Below, piece by piece: positions 13,801 to 26,915 of a stretch of DNA of 64,000 bases. A model generated the notes under the pieces. It was not told where the DNA came from and did no database searches. It was given only the letters and a program-made list of their open reading frames with translations. Each line of letters starts with the position of its first letter. The first letter of the stretch is position 1. The position numbers and the translations under genes are program-made. This DNA is from Dillenia suffruticosa (taxonomy: Eukaryota; Streptophyta; Magnoliopsida; Dilleniales; Dilleniaceae), in contig JAVTVX010000009.1 of the NCBI GenBank assembly GCA_033439265.1, positions 7,839,109 to 7,903,108 of the forward strand. Direction: 5' to 3'.

Positions 13801-16800
13801 TCCTGAAAGAAGCATTTAGGGTGAAAAGCGCTAATGAAATAAAACAAGTGACTAACATTATGGCAGTTCAAAGAGAGAAGATGTTCATCATAGGATCAAA
13901 ACTGTCTTTGCTTGTTTGGAGAAGGTTCACAGCCAAGTAGATGTTTTTTATTTCTTTTCCTCCAGCTAAGGAGTATAAGTGATTGACAACCAAGTTAATT
14001 AAAAGCAAACTAATGGTCATGGATTGCAAACTAATTATTACTTATAATAATAAATAACAAATATGGGCAACAAACAAAAATAAAGCTAGAACTTGCTGGC
14101 TTACATCTGAGAGCATAAGACATCTCCAATACAGCATTTGCAAATTGTGAATGGCTAAAATTTTCCACTAGACCAATTTTTTCTACAAAATTTACTCGGT
14201 TAGCATATTGCTCATCGGTTCATTTTTAGCTGTGCAAGCAAACACTATGTCTAAGAACATTTTAAGCCTTGGAAATTAGCATTGCTAGAGAAATGATCAT
14301 GGTTGCTGTTGGAGCCACACTTCTCATTACACAAAGGAGAATATTCTTGTCATGGTTGACATTGCAAGTTCATTTGCCCCAAGTTTATAAACATTTCCTT
14401 CCTTGAATTTGAAGTCGATTATCAATTTTTGTATTTACTTTGTGGAAGATAATTCCATAGTTGTCAAATCAAATATCATATCACATATTGGTTTATCTTA
14501 TTTTTATAAGTTTTCCTAAAGTGGCAACAGGCTAATTTTATAGAGATATATGTATATATATCCTTATAAAGTATGTAATTTGCATTACAATATATTAATA
14601 AAAAGTAATAACTAAAATTGAACAAGCAAAAGAATGAAAGAAAAGTGTGTTGCCACTGTTAGCCTCAAACTTGGAAAGTGATAAAGTGGTTTCAGGGCTA
14701 CCATAAAATCCACATGGTAAAATAAACACATAAAAACCCCTCCATTAGGATACATGTCAATAAGTTTTTAGCAACTATGGAGGTGGGGTTTATATGCAGG
14801 CCTTCACTCATTTACATTGCCTTCTCTCTTGGCTCCTCCATCCAACTTTTGTATCCACTACTGGACTATCATGAAACTGGAATTGCTTTTATAGAGCTAA
14901 CAAGACCATTAATATTTCTTCCTTGCTCAATATCTTTAGGATACGTGTCAATAAGTTTTTAGCAACTATGGAGGTGGGGTTTATTTGCAGGCCTTCACTC
15001 ATTTACATTGCCTCCTCTCTTGGCTCCTCCATCCAACTTTTGTTTTCCACTACTGGACTTCCACGAAACTGGCATTGCTTTTATAAAACTAGGAAGACAA
15101 TAAATATTTCTTCCTTCCTCAATATCTTTAAACAACTTAAACCATGAAAGTCCAGCTTTTGGATCTTAAGGTCTAGACAGGTTCAGAACATTTTCTAGCA
15201 AATCGTTTTACAGGCACCTCATTAAACATTCTAAATGTGCATTGGCTTCTTTTTTAACACCATACTTGCATTTAAAAGGCAAAGGTGTTCTCCAAGGAAA
15301 AACCAAAATTTTGGCATAGTGAGACATCAAGTAATCTTCGTTTGAACAGCTCAGAACTTGTGCAACTTCCAACAAGTTTTTTTGGACTTCTACTGACCAG
15401 CAGGTATAACCTAGAATAGAGCAGTCTTTCTCACAAAATTCACTTTTGGAAGGAACGAGTAGACGGTGACATTGGTAATGTGCATCTTTCACAGTAAATT
15501 AGCATTTTGAGGTAGGAGTGAATTGCAAGGATGTTCAATGGAAGCATATATCCCATCACCTTACGTGGGAATGAGTTTTACTTTGCTTATCAGCAGTGTT
15601 CAGCTTTAAGAGCTTTCAGGGGATTCTACATACAGATTACCACCATATTAGTAAGCAGTTTTTTTTCCCCCAAATCATTCGATTGTTTACACATTGCCGC
15701 AAAACTTTGTCAAAATTTCAAAAACACAAAAACAACCAATTTCTTCACCTAGCTGGGAAAAGATCTAAAGCATTTACCAACGTACCCAATCAACAATTAG
15801 GACTTTCTTTGCTCCTGCAGCCTGAGCTGCCAAAGCAGCAACTGCAGCATTGTTATGAAGGCAGAATCCCATAGCTCGCCTGATACCAGCATGATGTCCA
15901 GGAGGTCTGACCTGAGCACATTTTAAGCAGTAAACCAGTCACAAATCAGACATCATTAAGGTCTTTATCTACAGCTTTTTGGCTTGGTGAAAATTTCTTA
16001 CACCACGAGTTTTCAACAAAATTGCACATTTCAACAAAGTTCATACCAAAGCAAAGCCATTCTTGACTCGTCCAGTAAAAATTGCTGATGCCAGATCAGC
16101 ACACAAACCAGCAGCAAGCCTAGCAGCACATGCTGAATGCTCATTTGCATATGTATCAGGAGTAAAGTAGCTACCAATCAGGGGAAAAATGAAGCTTGTT
16201 AATTTCTATATTGAACTTATCTATATGACATCAAGTAATCAAAACGAATAAAGCAAGGGTAGGATGATGCAACACACAAACATTCCAATTACCGTTGTCC
16301 AAATGGACCTGCCATAGTTTCCACAATATATCATGGAAAAGAATATTTGACATTGTTGAAAATGTAAGATCAATGCCGGCTCTTTAAAAGAACAGAAACC
16401 AAAGCTTACAAAATTTCCATGAAGAATCTGTATACCCAAACAGGAGTAATAATATGGGCACACATAGAAAAGTGAACCTACAACAGCAGAAACTTAACAG
16501 CATTTCAATTCGATTTAAGGGAAAAAAGTAGTTGTGCTTAACTGCTTCACAAATAAATTCATACTTTAAAATATTTTAATGAGTCATTCCAATACATGAT
16601 TCTACTTTTTTAAGAACATATTGGAATAATTTACCCTATAATTTTTTTTATATATAATTAGATAGTAACAAATATAGAATAGAATAAACTTGACATATTA
16701 TATTACAAAGATGAGAAAAAATCCATCAAGTGAGCAACCAGAATTTCAAAAAGTGGGAAATGGCCCAAAATAAGCTACTTCATATATAGAAAATAAAATA

Positions 16801-19800
16801 TGAAAAACACTGAATAATCAGGAGGAGAAAATTTTTATGATCTCACCATGCCAAAAAATAAGGAAGACAAAAGTGATGGAAAAGAGATGCCAACAAGATC
16901 AAAGAAAATAAGGAACTAAAAAAAATGGCAAGATTATAATTTAATAGATTTGACCAGAACTCTCAAGTGCTGTTTGACAATTCGGCCCGCTTTTAAGATA
17001 TATGATAACAAAGAGTCAGATTTGAGCTAATCTTGGCATATTTAGTGTTAGGAAAATATTTTGATGTACTAAAAAGCACACAAATCAATTATCTCAACGG
17101 AAAATGCTTTCTAAAATCTATCTTTGGTTTAAAGTTCAAAATTTTCATTTGATGTTTGGCAAAATAATTAACAGGGTGCATCTTATTTCAATTCAAATTT
17201 ATAAAATATTGAAAATTGGTTGTCAAGAAGGCCGTATCCCCCTAGTTACAAAAGGAAATAGCCACCAACCCTCAGCAGTCAATGCACCTACTAATATAAT
17301 GTTTGTCGACCAATATTTGAATCTGTAACTCATATAGCTAGTTTTATGTGACATGTGACCCGTAACTACAGAAAAACCAACTGGCACCTAAGTAAAGAAT
17401 CGATAAAGAGTTAAATCCATCCAAATTGCTTTCAGCATGAAAATATGATGATAGCTAGACAGAGTTGTTAAAGTTTGCTGATTTAAACTTGAAATTGGGG
17501 GGGAGAAAGTGATAGAATCACAGGATAAAAAAATTAAGTCGACAGAATCAACAGGGAATACATGATATAACATACCTAGAGAAAAGATGGCTAGTAAGGT
17601 CAACATCTTCAATATGCTCCACACAATGAACCTAATAGGAAAAAGCCAAGGTATGTTAAACAACTCATCTCCAAAAGCTAAGATAGAAATTAAAAAGCTT
17701 TGTCCAAATTTACACTGAGCTTAGAGGCCCATATAATGGTTCCAATATTTGGCTCAATCAATATAAATCTACAATAGACCATATACACTTAATTTTCTGA
17801 ATGCTGTGCATCTTAAAATAAAAATCATGCAACAAGAATGCTTATATCAGTCATATTAAATTGCACATGCATTCCAACCAAAGCCCACTGCCTTAATTAC
17901 TTTCTCAAGTTCTTCTCGAGTAATTTCTCTTGAACTGATGGGGTAGCATCGTCCAGGAAATATACCTGAAGGGTTAAAGGGAGAAATGAATATTTTAAAT
18001 AAAACATTTTTTGGAGTTTCTATTGACCATCAAATGGGAATATAATGTATCCAACTTACCAGCTTCAGCAAGGCTCGCAGCAATCGCCCGTATACGATCA
18101 GGTCGCTCTGGGTGCAGTAGTGTCTTCATTTCAACCTACTCTAGCATTAATGCAAGCAAAGATTAGAAACAAATTGTTCTGTAAATATGTTTCACATGTA
18201 GCAAGAGGCATACACATCACAACTACATGCAAGCCGCCATGTTTTGAGATCTTACCATGAATAAATCCTATAAGATATCACTTTCCCCAGAAAAATAACT
18301 CCAGAGGCACATTATGAGACATGAACAGGAAGCAATGAATGTTCAACTGATTTGGAATTAATCTTTTTTTTTTTACCAGAAATAGGAGTTCTAGAACTTA
18401 CATGAGATGATTGTGGTAAAAGTGATGACAACATGGAACTTGGGCCAGATAGACAAAGCCATTAAAGAAATGTAACCACCGAATGCATGAGGGAATCTGA
18501 GAGCGGCTAATGTTCAACCCATTTGACTTAATTTTTTATAGTAAAACAGTGCCAGAACTTAAACATCATACCCCTGTATCCATTATTCCCTCTACAGAGT
18601 TTTACAGGGTACCCAATGGACATGAAACCAAGAGTGGAGCAAGTTTGAAATGATACACATCACAAATAATGAAAAAGAAGTAGGCCCACAGATATTAGAT
18701 TGCTTTTAGAAAGAGGGGAACTGTTCACCCCAATCAGCCCTTTTCTAGACATTGTCTAGAGATATGATTCTGCTCGATTCCATTTTCCAACAACAACAGA
18801 CAAACAAACTGGGCCTTACCATTTTCCAAGCAAAAAATAATAATAATAAAAATAATAATAAGATAGAGGGAGGCAGCCTTCAGGGGCTGGCTTTTCACTG
18901 TATGAGAATGTGTTGGTTCAATGGAAAAGAATTTAGGGATACATTTTAGAAAAATAAAGTTAAGGTTGTAGGGGTTTGTGTTAGCATGCATAATGTTTTT
19001 GTCCTTAGAGGAAGTATTATACTGCCATTTCTTAGGCAAGAGAACTTAGTTCCCCCGTTTGCCCTCTTTCTGCTCTCTTATACAAATATTTATGGATTTG
19101 ATACATAAACATATATGCTACATGATATGTATTAAAAGTTACCTCTTTATCTTTACCTCTCACGCCAAACAAGAAAAGCATCCCACAGAAAAGAGAGTTT
19201 CCGCTCATTTGCAACCTTTGCCCAAGAATAAGGTAGAAACCTAGGACCTCAAAAGTTCCAGACTGATTATTGCTCTAAATTACAGTATCTTCTCTAATAT
19301 CGACCACTTCAATCCCTTCAAGGAGAATCATTAGAATGGTTATTAAATTTAAATTCAAGTTACCAACAGAAATTAATCAATGCCTCCCTATTCCTTGCAA
19401 TATCAAGAAGGATCAATAATTGATAGACAATGCCTCAAGCCAAACCCATTCCCATGTTAAAGTGGAAGCTCCACAGAGAAAAGCTCTCAACCACCTGGCT
19501 GTTTCGGCTTTCCCCACCACAACTCCATGGGAAACAAATCCCTTCTGGACGTACAAACTTTAGATTATGCATTGCTAACAATAGACAACAAATTCATTAT
19601 TACATCAAGAAACACCAATTATGAGTTATTTGGTCCAGCAGTGAGCTCTTTCTTACCATACTTTTGAATATACTCAAATCTTCAATACTCAGATAGATCG
19701 GCATACATTAGTGCCTTGAATGTGCCTTGAATGTGCCATAAATAAAGATCTCTCAGTTAATTTCAACTAGGTTTTCAGCAAAACAGGTTGAGGCCAAAAA

Positions 19801-22800
19801 CAAAGTTGTGCAGTTAAATGTCAAGCAGCAATAAACACCCCAATAAACATCCATATATACTCACTAGAACTTGTTTTGCACTATCTATGACCTAGCAGAC
19901 AAAATTTGAAGTCTGATGCCAAAAGGACCAGATTAGTTTCATCTCCATGTGGATTCAGAGAGTGATCTTTGAGAAGAACATATTGATGGAAGAACAATTC
20001 CAATCCTAGTTTCCTAGAATGGGTTCAACGATCATATCCACTTGTTGAATTTGTATGGATGTGTTTAATGTTTCATTGTTATTGTCATTTAACTTACACT
20101 AATAAAATTCTCCATATTCATAGCCTTTGCTTCATTATTTGAAATAAGAAAGGGAAAGAAATTTGCTTTTGTCCATCACACGGTTACTGAGATTGCTCGA
20201 TCGTCAATCTATCTGCAATCCAAATTGTGTGATCCAAATTATGGTACTATAGCATACTCACTAAAATGTGCATTCCGAACTTAACATAGGTTTAAAGAAA
20301 GTAACAAAATACAAACCAAATAGATAGAAAGAACTCTACTTCATCAAATGAGATATAATAATTTTTTATTTTCTTTATTTGCTTTATTAGGGCCTTCTAT
20401 TTTACATTTTAGCTAAAACCACACCCAGAAACATGTGAAATACTTGAGTGATAGAAAACCACCACTAGAGATGGTAGTTTAAATATTTAACTACACCTAA
20501 CCTACATAACATGTACCAGGGAAGATAACCAATCCATGTTCTCTCACCCCATACCTCGTACCATAACAAACCATGATATAGGAAACATTCATCACCAAAA
20601 ATAATGCTAAGAAAGTTTTCAAAGGCAGATATAGGAAACATTCATCACCAGAAATAATGCTAACAAAGTTAGAAAAGTTTTCAAAGGCAGATGGAGGAAA
20701 CATTCATCACCAAAAATAATGCTAACAAAGTTTTCAAAGGCGGAGTTAACATCACAAAAATGTAAGTCCACCAAATATTTTTCATTTTCCTTAAATACAA
20801 AATGGAAAGCCTGCCAGGAAAATGAGAACTACAAACTAGAGAAATCTCAATGCAATACCAAAATAAGAGACATTGTAGGAGTTGATCATTCAATGAAGAT
20901 GACAACCAGAGCACTATGATTCACACAAGTGACTCTCATGCTTTCCTACTATATCAGTCAGTAGACTGTTATCTCTCAAAAGGAAACTGCATACTCCATT
21001 ATTTTTCCTTTTATGTAAACAAGGACTCTAGAAGAGAAACTTGCATCATTATCTCAATGGAAAGGAAAACAGCATAGGTATGAAAGTTTCATTCGGAATT
21101 CAATTATATTCAACTTCAAATCTTCAGTCACATGGTACAAGTTTGCGAAGGGAAAAGAAGGTATCTGTAATCCAATACTATTTAATGTTTCCAGAAAAGC
21201 AAAATAACAGAGCCATACTTCTGAGTGTAGCAACATCCGTTCATCAAAACCCACAGCGGTATAATTCTCCAAGTTTGAATATCCTGGGCAAAGGCAGCAG
21301 ACAACAACAAAATCAGCGTCCTGGAAAGATCCTTGGATTTCTCATGGCCAGCCAGCATGGAAGCAAGCTCCAGCTGCTTATTACTATTTAATTTCTTTAT
21401 AGCAAATTGCAACATTGCAATCGAAATGGTTTATTAATCAAAATTAGGTAGCAAAATTTCAAAACTTTCCGTGTCAACAGCATCAATGTATGCTAAGAAA
21501 TGAACCAAATGCAGACATAAACAATGTAAAGGGGAAATAGAAATAGGGATCCAATATAAGAAAAAAGATAGTGTTCCTATAACAAAACAAATATATTTCT
21601 CCCAAAAAAAAAAAAAAAAAAGTTCAAGCCAGATGTAGGTGGAATGCAAATTAATTTCCACAGATGTATTAGAAACTAAATATGAAAAATAAAACAAACC
21701 CCCAACCCAGTAAGAAAAAGGACCAACCAATGATACCTATCTATACCACATTAAGAAGTAACAAGTGATAAGAGGATACTTGTATATTCCAACATCGAGC
21801 ACACTAAAAAGACAAAAGTGACAGGTAACACAAGGGCTAATACGAAGCAACTCTTAGACACGTGGTAATATCCTTATGTCATCTCATACTTAAATTTGCA
21901 CAATTTCTATAGAGATGACTTCGTTTGCCATTCAACATGATTGGAAGAAATTCTAAAACTATGGACACATGATTCTTGTTTAACCAAAGTGAGAAGGAAA
22001 GGCCTTCAAGAGAAACTTTACATGCATACAATATTGCCATTAACGGATCATAAATTGAAAACACTGCTATTTTCATTAAGGACCCATGACTTCTGAGCAT
22101 ATTGCAATTAATTTTATATGGAACACCAAAATGAGGATGAACACACTTGGGCTCATCTGAGTGCAACAGATTTGAAGAAGACACTAATACTCGATATTCC
22201 ACAACACCTATTATGCAAGGCTCACTTGACCTGACTAGACCATACTGAAAAATTCTTGGGTTATGGCTTAGAGAATGAGCCACAAACTTTTCTCTAGGCT
22301 ATGAAATTTAGGCCTGATTGGAGTTGAAGTCATACCAGAGCAAATTTAAACATGTATATAATACAACCTAGTATTTCCAATATAAGTAGATTTATATCAC
22401 ATGTTGCCACAGCCAAAGCTAGTGGCAATCTGTTCACAGCCACAAAACTACAGCAGGGCCAAATCTTAGGTTTCGTAACCCAATCAAGGACAGTCTCAAG
22501 TTTCCACTGCATAATAATTAGACTTATAACTAAACAATTAGCTTATATCAAGGCATCATATTTCCAGACTCTTCCAATATTTCTACAAACCAAATTGTGA
22601 AAAATTGCTTTATGTTAAAGGTTTTTTTATAGAAAAAAGTTGAATCATATAAAGTAAAGACGATACAAAACACTAAGGATGAGAAATCATCTGAGGAACA
22701 ACAGATAAACTAATAAATAACTGCTCTATAGTCTCACTTCAACTCCTCTAAGCTTTAATCTTTCTAAACACCTAAGGCGTGAGCCAACAATTAAGCATGA

Positions 22801-24621
22801 AATATAACTTCATCCCATAGAAGAGAAGAATTAGTGGTCTGATTTCTAAAATTTCTCGCATTTCGCTACCTCCAAATACATCAAGAAATGGCCACAAAAG
22901 CACATCTTCAAAGCGCAATAGCATCTTCTGTGCTCCCAAACCCCTAAATTTTATGAGAACCAATTCATGGAAACTCCTAGAGCAAAACCAGTCATTATCA
23001 CATGCAACAAATAGGCAATTCCACAACTCCCACACAATTGGACAATGCAAAAACGTGTGATCTTTAGTTTCAAAATTTTTATAACACATCACACAAACAT
23101 CGGGGGGTAATAGCTTTAGGTGTTAATCTTGTAAAGCACCATTAACCAAGTAAAAGCGTTAACTTTGGCAGAAACCAGCCTTCCAAATAAAATTATTTCA
23201 TAAAAAAGGACGATCTTCGGAAAGGTTAATAAGATTTTGGAAAAGAGATTTACAACAAAAAATAAAAGCCCCTCAACTGTCATGCCTCCAAACTCTAGTA
23301 CCAAAAATATTTTGGTAACATTCATTTCGCTACAAGAGGGTAATTAAGGAGAACTATACGAATTCTGTATCATTAAGAGGTCTCTTAACAATGAAAAACT
23401 CAAGAGATTGACTATTCCACCCAATTAAAAATGAAAACCGCCTGAAGTTAAGGTATTAAAAATACAATAATTCACACAAGCCAATGTTTGAAAAGCATTA
23501 TTAAAAAGCACCAGTTACTTAAATTCTTAGAAGGATGTACATTAAACACCTGAAAGAAAATAGGGTAGTTAAGAGCCTGCTATAGAATGTTTGATTATTC
23601 CATCGTATATAGGTCTTTTTGGTACATGATGGGCCAGCATCAGAAAAAATTTTGCCAAAGGTTAGACCATCTAAGTGGAGGTCACCTTGAAACTAATTAT
23701 TTCATGTGTTAGTTTGACTTGGCTATGACCATCCCCACAATACATTATTTGACAGACAAGGAAGATATCCATACCACCTCAAGATTTTGAGAATTACTCA
23801 AGTTACAAGATCCTTGAATCAAGTCTCAAGAGGATGATCTCAGTATTCAATTTGTCCTATCATGATCATTTATTTCCTATTCAGACACCACCATCATTGA
23901 CAGTACCACCAGCATCTTCTCCATCCCTGACCCCACTTACCCATGCACCTGGTTGTCACTATTGCCAACACCCTCTACATAGCCTTGTTGCCCCTTCTAT
24001 CACCTCTTCCAATTGCTATTAGAATCCAATATCACCCCAAGCTGCAGCCAACTGCACCACCATCCACGTCATTTTGCTGCCTCGACCTTAATAGGCGGGG
24101 ATATGCAAGACTCATTTTCTATGGTGTATGCTCACTTTGAAAACTCTCTATTTGCACAACATAGAACTTCAAAATCCAGCATTTAAATGCAAACCACCAA
24201 GGAATGGACAGCTATGTATCCCCATTTGAGTACATAAAAGGAGTGACTGGAACAAGGGAAAGAAAAAGCATTATTGGCCTAGATTGGTGAAAGCAGCAAT
24301 GATGGGACAGGGAGCGATCACAAGGAGAACAAGGAGAAAAGGGTAATACCGAGAGATCAGAACTCCTAACCAGTAACCATCATACTTCCAAGATACAGAA
24401 AGATTCACAACTTATTCATGAATTTTGAGCATGAAAATGCCATGTATTGGAAAATAATAAGAGAATTATGAGAAAAGAAGCCAAGCCCCCCCCCCCAACC
24501 ATCATAACCCACCCCAGAAAGCACAAACTCCATGCACACCTGAGACCTTGATCAGTTAAGTACCAAGCCTTTCCCATCAGAGGCAAGATGGAGGACCAGG
24601 CCAGATTTGCACTCTCTAGTT

Positions 24622-24653
<32 letters not shown>

Positions 24654-25645
24654 TTTTTAAAACTAAAAAAAGACTTGGCACAGACATAAAATCACCAAGT
24701 GTTATCAACTAAAATGCATGAGATACTTTTCCTCCCGAAAGAAGCCTTCTTGAGAGCTTTCATCGTAAAAGATAACACAATAACATGTATCTTTCCAACA
24801 ACAATGCTACCCACAAAGTACAAAAAAAAAATAAATATAAGTAAAAACTTTTATAACCTCCTGAGCATCTTTCTGTAACTTCTGAGTTGCAATGAATGCC
24901 ATCATCTTGTGAACATGGAGATGCAAAAAAACCACGCCTAAGAATTCCAGACTCCTTATGTTCCCCACATAACTACACGGAATAAATAACAAGGGTTCAA
25001 CTAATGAATGTGAAAAATATAATATAAGCCCAAGAGAGGCACATATTCGAAAATGGTATCCAAAAAATGAACGATGCGACATGCAGAAACAGAATAAAAA
25101 AAGAAAAATATGAAAAGAAGCAACATTGAGAAACAGGTTAGCCATACATCACAATGGACAACATCTTCAAGATTAACCATCGTACAATTAACACAAAACC
25201 ACTTCTTCATCTCGATGTGCTTTTGTACAGGTTCCCAATCACTATCATCATCATCATCATCAAAATAGTCTTGGTCAGCATACATATCTTCCAAAGTCAA
25301 TTCGATTGGTGGCTTTCCCTCTATCTGCATTAACAAGAAAACAAAGAACTAATATAAGGCCAAGCCCAATCTGAATCACCATCATGAACCATATGTTCAG
25401 CTTACAGATAAAATGTCTGCATCCCCATTCCCTAGATTGTCTGCTGAATCTCTGCTGGAAACACGTGATGCTTTTTCATGCCCATGGTTTTCATCATAAT
25501 AACAATTGTTGCCAATCCCATCAGGCCCCATAGTTTCATTTCGCCCATTCAACTCCTGACGCACTATTTTCTCACTCCAATTGTGAACATTGTTCTGTGC
25601 CTCACCATTCACTGTATAACTCCTCTGCTGAACTTCTAACACCAT
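4256..25645 (-). CDS. HDA15: HDA15-type class II histone deacetylase with RanBP2 zinc finger (17 coding exons)
   Basis: Zn-dependent lysine deacetylase, expected to act in the nucleus on histone tails as a transcriptional co-repressor (known of plant HDA15). Coding exons, 5' to 3' on the minus strand: 25645-25406, 25324-25148, 24972-24858, 21283-21219, 18135-18060, 17965-17901, 17631-17576, 16170-16047, 15911-15786, 13802-13752, 13646-13578, 12611-12503, 6286-6207, 6078-5996, 5902-5857, 4898-4733, 4380-4256. Every junction is GT-AG and the phases join without a break. The total is 1773 nt, giving 590 residues plus TAG. Order: acidic N-terminus, C2-C2 zinc finger (residues 124-141), HDAC domain from about residue 187 to 495, basic C-terminal tail. 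The start is the first ATG of an open exon preceded by a splice acceptor. Coding frame is intact although introns hold transposons. Exon calls are by hand from motif match and phase; small shifts remain possible. Confidence 0.93.
5857..21283 (-). CDS. HDA15: HDA15 coding exons 4-15: histone deacetylase catalytic domain
   Basis: Exon 4 (21219-21283) opens the domain with GFDERMLLH. Exon 5 carries [11 protein letters not shown]. Exons 8-9 carry the stretch ending in RPPGHHAG, with the two active-site His at residues 312 and 313. Exon 10 is [12 protein letters not shown], giving two Zn ligands, Asp349 and His351. Exon 13 carries [11 protein letters not shown], whose Asp440 is the third Zn ligand. 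Exons 14-15 join to form LEGGYNL with the transition-state Tyr480. All catalytic residues expected of a class II HDAC are present, so the enzyme should be active. Exons are 46-126 nt, as is usual in plant HDACs, but the flanking introns reach 6.2 kb (6287-12502) because of transposon insertion. Confidence 0.93.
7457..7862 (+). repeat. Left LTR of copia 1
   Basis: 406 bp, from TGTTGAAAATAAAC to TTTTAACA. A TATA-like CTATAAATA at 7724-7732 probably marks the LTR promoter. Compared with the right LTR it lacks 34 bp between two CCAACGGC direct repeats and has a 4-bp CT gain. Confidence 0.95.
7862..9024 (+). pseudogene. copia 1 gag and protease, broken
   Basis: A frame open from an ATG at 7862 carries the typical gag N-terminal motif [17 protein letters not shown], then is lost at about 8015-8020. 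The next frame (7984-9024) carries the rest of gag, with a CX2CX4HX4C zinc knuckle at 8602-8643 and the aspartic protease motif VDSGTDYYM near 8881. A TGA at 9022-9024 cuts it before integrase. Gag would package the RNA; the protease would cleave the polyprotein. Neither can be made intact from this copy. Confidence 0.85.
9025..10096 (+). pseudogene. copia 1 integrase, broken
   Basis: Continues in the gag frame. It has the HHCC-type zinc-binding stretch ([10 protein letters not shown] near 9247, CKSC near 9331), then catalytic-core residues LVHSDVW and SDHGGEF (near 9607). In-frame stops occur at 9502-9504 and 9703-9705. The catalytic Glu segment ERKNRH is found one frame over (about 9711-9728), showing a frameshift near 9690-9700. 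That second frame runs to a TGA at 10094-10096. Confidence 0.85.
10097..11996 (+). pseudogene. copia 1 reverse transcriptase and RNase H, broken
   Basis: The frame with stops at 10322-10324 and 10451-10453 opens again at 10460. It carries RT domain motifs [16 protein letters not shown]-like, [28 protein letters not shown] and the intact active site YVDD (11060-11071). A TAA at about 11216 and a TGA at 11513-11515 follow. RNase H continues in another frame ([28 protein letters not shown]). The C-terminal part shifts frame again near 11885. The polypurine tract comes right after. Confidence 0.88.
11997..12432 (+). repeat. Right LTR of copia 1
   Basis: 436 bp, same ends as the left LTR. Around 12184-12263 it holds consecutive inverted repeats built on GCCGTTGGA / TCCAACGGC that can fold into adjacent hairpins; one of them is missing from the left copy. 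A TATA-like CTATAAATA is conserved at 12294-12302. Confidence 0.95.
12640..17575. other. HDA15 introns between coding exons 7 and 12: no further genes, one tandem duplication
   Basis: Apart from the exons listed for HDA15, this stretch contains A/T-rich intron sequence only. The open frames within it lack codon structure or recognisable domains. The tandem duplication at 14748-15129 is listed separately. Confidence 0.6.
14748..15129. repeat. Tandem duplication of a 191-bp unit in an HDA15 intron
   Basis: Unit 1 spans 14748-14938 and unit 2 spans 14939-15129; each begins GGATAC[A/G]TGTCAATAAG. The copies are clearly similar, with scattered substitutions. They lie in the intron between the exons at 15786-15911 and 13752-13802. 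Two short open frames here are only this duplication read twice. Confidence 0.85.
20575..20745. repeat. Threefold tandem repeat of about 55-60 bp in an HDA15 intron
   Basis: The core GGAAACATTCATCACCA followed by AATAATGCTAA and AAAGTTTTCAAAGGC occurs three times (starting near 20580, 20634 and 20696). It lies in the intron between coding exons 4 and 5. No coding role is visible. Confidence 0.8.
22622..23330 (-). mobile_element. L1-like LINE remnant (RNase H/zf-RVT C-terminal part)
   Basis: The minus strand encodes [11 protein letters not shown]...INT (about 23116-23185) and then [22 protein letters not shown] (about 23030-23092). These match the zinc-binding domain found downstream of plant L1-type reverse transcriptases. 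A short A-rich end lies at about 22622. The copy is 5'-truncated, interrupted by stops, and sits in the intron between coding exons 3 and 4 of HDA15 in the same orientation as the gene. No target duplication was found. Confidence 0.7.
24623..24656. repeat. (TTTC)n microsatellite
   Basis: About eight CTTT units in an HDA15 intron. Confidence 0.95.
24858..25645 (-). CDS. HDA15: HDA15 coding exons 1-3: acidic N-terminus and RanBP2-type zinc finger
   Basis: Coding exon 1 (25406-25645) gives residues 1-80, hydrophilic and with no recognised domain. Exon 2 (25148-25324) gives residues 81-139: a run of six Asp (102-107), then DWEPVQ, then the start of the zinc finger with Cys124, Cys127 and Cys138. 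Exon 3 (24858-24972) supplies the fourth ligand, Cys141, so the finger is split by an intron. The spacing C-X2-C-X10-C with W-F before it and N-L after it is that of RanBP2-type fingers. This finger combined with an HDAC domain distinguishes HDA15 from other plant class II deacetylases. Donors are GTAAGC, GTATGG and GTTATA; the last is weak and less certain. Confidence 0.9.
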
Positions 25646-26915
25646 GCTTTCTTCAGATTTACTTGATCCGCCTCTTCCTCAATAATTACTACAACAGAGA
25701 ACCAAGAATCAGCCAGTTCAAAAGAAAAACCAAATCACAAAAGACCAGAAACTCCAAAGATGTTTCCACTATTTACAGCACACAACATTATTGGTACGCA
25801 TAGCAAGAAAAGTGGAAACAACTTTGATCTTTTTTGGTAGGGGAAAAAAATAAGGAAAAAGAAACAATGGTTCTTTCACACATTCAGGAAACTGAAATGT
25901 GTGCTTATGTTGCAGCCAAAATTTTTGCATCTAGTTGGAGAAAAGAGGGGATGCTCATGGCCATTTATAAAAAGAGTATGAAAAAACTTGCATGCTGCAA
26001 CTACATAATTCGAATACAGTATTAATTTTTTATTATTTCAGCTCTCTATTCTTCATATTGCTTCTATTCTCATTTTAGTTCTCTTTCCAAGGTTACACTA
26101 CTTGGAACCTTCTTCTTTCTTTCGGCATCTTGATGCTAGTGAGACTAAGTGAACATCTCCGATCCGTTATATTGATTCTGTCTTCTTTTTTATTATTTTA
26201 ATTTTGAATAGCCCATATTGACAGAATGTGAACTTCATGATTCCAGCATTCCCCTTTGTAAACCTTTTCTCTATTATCTAACCTACACTTCTTATAGGCC
26301 TACTTTCCTCTTCAGTCTTCAGTAACCTAATAGGGACAGTAAGGTTCCACTTAAGATTAAAGCTTTTATTAGGTCACTAGTTATCAAAAATATACTAATG
26401 ATTTGTTATAGGTTAGATGACCAAAAAAGGCATTATTTTGTTATGTGCCAAAGTAGGGAAATCTAGAATCATCTCTGTCTTCAAAGCAAGTTATCTTAGT
26501 CACTCTAGAGCCCTCTCTTTATAGTCTTGGGGAACTGGGATTGTCCTATTATTTTGCATGAACTCTTTGTTGCATTCAAAAGTTTTGGAAACATAAGGAT
26601 GTTAAAAACCCATGTTACATTGACTTCCAGAAATAACCATGTCCATGTTGGGCAAGGTCTTTGACAACACTATATAATCCTTTGTAACATATGTGAGTAT
26701 AAAATTTCCACAAATTCCTCATGTCATCATGAGAAGATGGCACTCCATTGTTATGTTTGGTTAGACAAAAATTCAAGTTAATCAATTTCTTTCAATTATC
26801 TCGGTTTTGGGACAAGGTCGTCTTCCTAACATCCTTATAGATAGTTGGGGTTGGCTTCTCTAGGAGGCTTCCATTTTAGTTATTCTCTTCTTCCTAGTCT
26901 ATTGAATTTAGATTT

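Noticed and set aside
21434-21730. [10 protein letters not shown] on the minus strand, resembling the HVDAVD-type segment of HDACs
   Set aside because: It lies upstream of the exon encoding GFDERMLLH, so the order is wrong. The proper segment ([10 protein letters not shown]) is found in phase at 17576-17631.
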